From Rhodospirillaceae bacterium (GTDB lineage: Bacteria; Pseudomonadota; Alphaproteobacteria; Rhodospirillales; Magnetovibrionaceae): a stretch of DNA of 6,385 bases. Below are positions 4,809-6,385 of this stretch, one piece after another; the first letter of the stretch is position 1, and each line of letters begins with the position of its first letter. A model generated the notes under the pieces. The model was not told the DNA's origin. It worked only from the letters and a program-made list of their open reading frames with translations, and did not search any database. The stretch lies in assembly GCA_029881835.1 (NCBI GenBank), contig JAOULV010000088.1:1-6385 (forward strand), in the 5' to 3' direction. A program made the position numbers and the translations under genes.

Positions 4809-5510
4809 ATGGACGATTTTGAATCCATAGATGTGCCGGAAAAGCCAGAGGACCATACGGTTGCTTTGTTCCTTGGGCTGTATCTTGTGGTGCTGGCATT
4901 TTTTATTCTGCTTGTCTCTATTTCCACATTGGAAGAATCAAAATCAGAAAAGGTTATGGATAGCCTTTCTAGCGCCTTTACAACAATTGTTCCGCCGTCT
5001 GCGGAATTGCAATCATTCAGGTCAAAAGATGGTGATGTTCTTGCCGCGCAGGAATTTCAAGAACAGGTCACGGGTATTTTTGCGACATCGGTTGCAATAG
5101 AAAAGATTGAGGTGGTGCAACCGGGAAAACTAATGCGGGTTGTGCTAAAATCTGACTCGCTTTTCACCACTGGCGAAGCAACCATCCGCCCTAGCATGTA
5201 TCCCTTGCTCGATCGTACCGTTGCCTCGCTTTCCAATCGTCCCGCAGGAATGCGTTTTGATCTTGAGCTTCTAATCGGCGTTCCAACAATTGGCGGGGGC
5301 AAATCCATGCCCATAGTAGAAACATTGGAAATGACCCGGGCGGGAAATTTTGCCAAAGCCATGTTTGAACGCGGCATCCCGCCAGATAGCGTAAGCGTTG
5401 GAATGCGCCCAAGCAGGGCAGACGAAACCGTGTTATGGTTTTATACGCGCGACATCGAGGGCACAAAACTTAAATTTAACGAAGATGTGGAAAATCAGGT
5501 TAAGCAGTAG
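4809..5510 (+). CDS. Divergent MotB/OmpA-like protein lacking the ion-carrying Asp
   Basis: A 233-residue protein with MotB layout: short acidic cytoplasmic N-terminus, one membrane helix (about 18-38), and a periplasmic OmpA-like domain (about 105-215). Aligned to the next gene (LFLGLYLVVLAFFILLVSIS against TFTDLVSLMLTFFVLLFSMS), the essential MotB Asp is replaced by Gly23. The peptidoglycan motif HTD of the neighbour aligns with GVP (157-159), so the binding Asp is also gone, though the later Arg (R177 in MTRAGNFAKAM) is kept. The frame is complete with no stops, so it is not an obvious pseudogene. The ATG at 4809 is 6 nt after cheZ with no clear ribosome site, so translation is probably coupled. 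It may be a non-conducting stator partner or a structural protein; that is inference. Confidence 0.75.
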   Translation: MDDFESIDVPEKPEDHTVALFLGLYLVVLAFFILLVSISTLEESKSEKVMDSLSSAFTTIVPPSAELQSFRSKDGDVLAAQEFQEQVTGIFATSVAIEKIEVVQPGKLMRVVLKSDSLFTTGEATIRPSMYPLLDRTVASLSNRPAGMRFDLELLIGVPTIGGGKSMPIVETLEMTRAGNFAKAMFERGIPPDSVSVGMRPSRADETVLWFYTRDIEGTKLKFNEDVENQVKQ

Positions 5511-5551
5511 CGCTAACATCAATATTGCAAGATTTAAACTATCGTTACCGC

Positions 5552-5556
5552 AGGGG
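5552..5556 (+). promoter_or_regulatory. Ribosome site that sets the motB start at 5561
   Basis: AGGGG lies 4 nt before the ATG at 5561. An in-frame TTG at 5525 would add 12 residues (QDLNYRYRRGK) but has no purine-rich site in front, so the ATG is preferred. Confidence 0.5.
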
Positions 5557-5560
5557 CAAA

Positions 5561-6283
5561 ATGACAGAAATAGAAAATCAGGAAACCGAGCCAGAAAAAC
5601 CAGCAAAGCCAAATGCTGCCTGGATGGTAACCTTTACCGACCTGGTTTCGCTGATGCTTACTTTTTTTGTTTTGTTGTTTTCCATGTCGAATGTAAAAAT
5701 GGATGAATGGGAAGCGATGATTGATACCCTGACGCAAACCCTTAATCCGGCAAAATTAACTACCGTGGCGGCAGCTACATCTAAATTCAATGTGGGAACA
5801 ATATTTCGCAAGCGGGCAATTAATCTTGATTATCTTTCTACCGTTTTAGAAGAATCAATGATGCAAGACCCGTTGCTTTCGCAAAGCCAGCTGATGAAGC
5901 TTGATGATCGCTTGGTCATAGCCTTGCCCGGTGACCTGCTTTTTGATGCCGGCAGGGCGGTTATGACCGATGGGGCAAAATCGGCATTGTTCACCTTGGG
6001 AAGCGTGCTTAGAAATATCGGTAACCAAATAGGGGTCAATGGGCACACCGACCCCAGGCCACCCGCCAGCGGAGGCGATTTTACCTCTAACTGGGAATTG
6101 TCGCTGGCCCGTGCCGCCGCGGTTGCAAATACAATCAGAAGGTCTGGATATACTGAAGAGATCTATGCGTTCGGATATGCCGCAAGCCGTTACAACCAGT
6201 TACCCAAAATAGAAGAAGAAAAGCGCCTTCAGCTGGCTCGCCGGGTTGATATTGTCGTGTTCCCAACTGTCGGGGGCGATTGA
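5561..6283 (+). CDS. motB: Flagellar stator protein MotB (OmpA family)
   Basis: MotB is the stator subunit that conducts ions with MotA and anchors to peptidoglycan. The 240-residue protein has a Glu/Pro-rich N-terminus, then AAWMVTFTDLVSLMLTFF with the ion-carrying Asp at residue 27 in the helix at about 22-42. A linker follows, then an OmpA-like domain (about 115-235). Peptidoglycan-binding features are intact: GHTDPRPP (HTD at 162-164), SNWELSLARA (176-185, with R184), and RRVDIVV (227-233). It starts 50 nt after the divergent MotB-like gene. No motA is in the window, so the partner must be encoded elsewhere. The ion (proton or sodium) cannot be told from sequence by eye. It is slightly shorter than enteric MotB (about 308 residues). 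Confidence 0.88.
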   Translation: MTEIENQETEPEKPAKPNAAWMVTFTDLVSLMLTFFVLLFSMSNVKMDEWEAMIDTLTQTLNPAKLTTVAAATSKFNVGTIFRKRAINLDYLSTVLEESMMQDPLLSQSQLMKLDDRLVIALPGDLLFDAGRAVMTDGAKSALFTLGSVLRNIGNQIGVNGHTDPRPPASGGDFTSNWELSLARAAAVANTIRRSGYTEEIYAFGYAASRYNQLPKIEEEKRLQLARRVDIVVFPTVGGD

Positions 6284-6286
6284 TCC

Positions 6287-6385
6287 ATGCCCCGCTTTTT
6301 TGCAATTGCCATATTTGTTGCCACGCTTTTAGGCGTTGGTTCGGGTGTTGCATATGGCGATACGGTAAGCATTAGCTCAGCGCAG
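6287..6385 (+). CDS. Exported protein, N-terminus only (cut by right edge)
   Basis: The ATG at 6287 lies 3 nt after the motB stop, with a G-run (6272-6276) as a possible ribosome site. The 33 visible codons begin MPRFFAIAIFVATLLGVGSG and continue VAYGDTVSISSAQ to the window edge. This is a basic start, a hydrophobic core and a likely signal peptidase cut after AYG, so a Sec-exported periplasmic or outer-membrane protein is expected. Too little is present to name it. Its tight linkage to motB places it in the same operon and suggests a link to the motor or cell envelope. Confidence 0.7.
   Translation, partial: MPRFFAIAIFVATLLGVGSGVAYGDTVSISSAQ

Overview
The window is a flagellar motor and chemotaxis segment with every gene on the + strand. 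The organism is most likely an alphaproteobacterium, plausibly from the Rhodospirillales or a relative. Three things point there: the style of the FliL, FliM and MotE proteins; the occurrence of a MotE-type protein together with CheZ; and an unnamed coiled-coil membrane protein between fliM and motE, whose sequence resembles the family I remember as DUF6468. Base composition is moderate, with AT-rich intergenic DNA. This taxonomic placement is inference from protein style, because no rRNA or other marker is present.

Left block (1-3203): the 3' part of fliL (cut by the left edge), then fliM, then the single-pass coiled-coil protein of unknown function, then motE. FliL sits at the stator/MS-ring interface. 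FliM is the C-ring switch protein that receives phospho-CheY. MotE-type proteins are periplasmic motor accessory proteins. A perfect 7-bp hairpin spans the fliM stop codon and lies just before a 99-nt gap.

Middle (3204-3522): a 319-nt gap without a convincing gene. It holds weak hairpins, a perfect 15-bp palindrome, two pairs of short direct repeats, a perfect extended -10 promoter sequence, and a possibly structured leader ahead of cheY. It looks like the boundary between two transcription units.

Right block (3523-6385): cheY, cheZ, two adjacent MotB/OmpA-type genes, and the first 33 codons of a gene for an exported protein. Gaps are 3 to 50 nt, so this is almost certainly one operon. CheY-P binds FliM to switch rotation, CheZ dephosphorylates CheY-P, and the MotB proteins belong to the stator. 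No motA, motC or fliN is present in the window.

The most unusual points are these. (1) CheZ carries an extra N-terminal domain of about 120 residues with 45 Lys, 10 Arg and no acidic residue. (2) The first MotB-like protein has lost both the ion-carrying Asp in its membrane helix and the Asp of the peptidoglycan-binding motif, while its neighbour keeps both, which suggests a specialised non-conducting paralogue. (3) FliM has an acidic N-terminal extension with a repeated Trp-containing motif ahead of its CheY-binding peptide, and CheZ ends in a near copy of that peptide.
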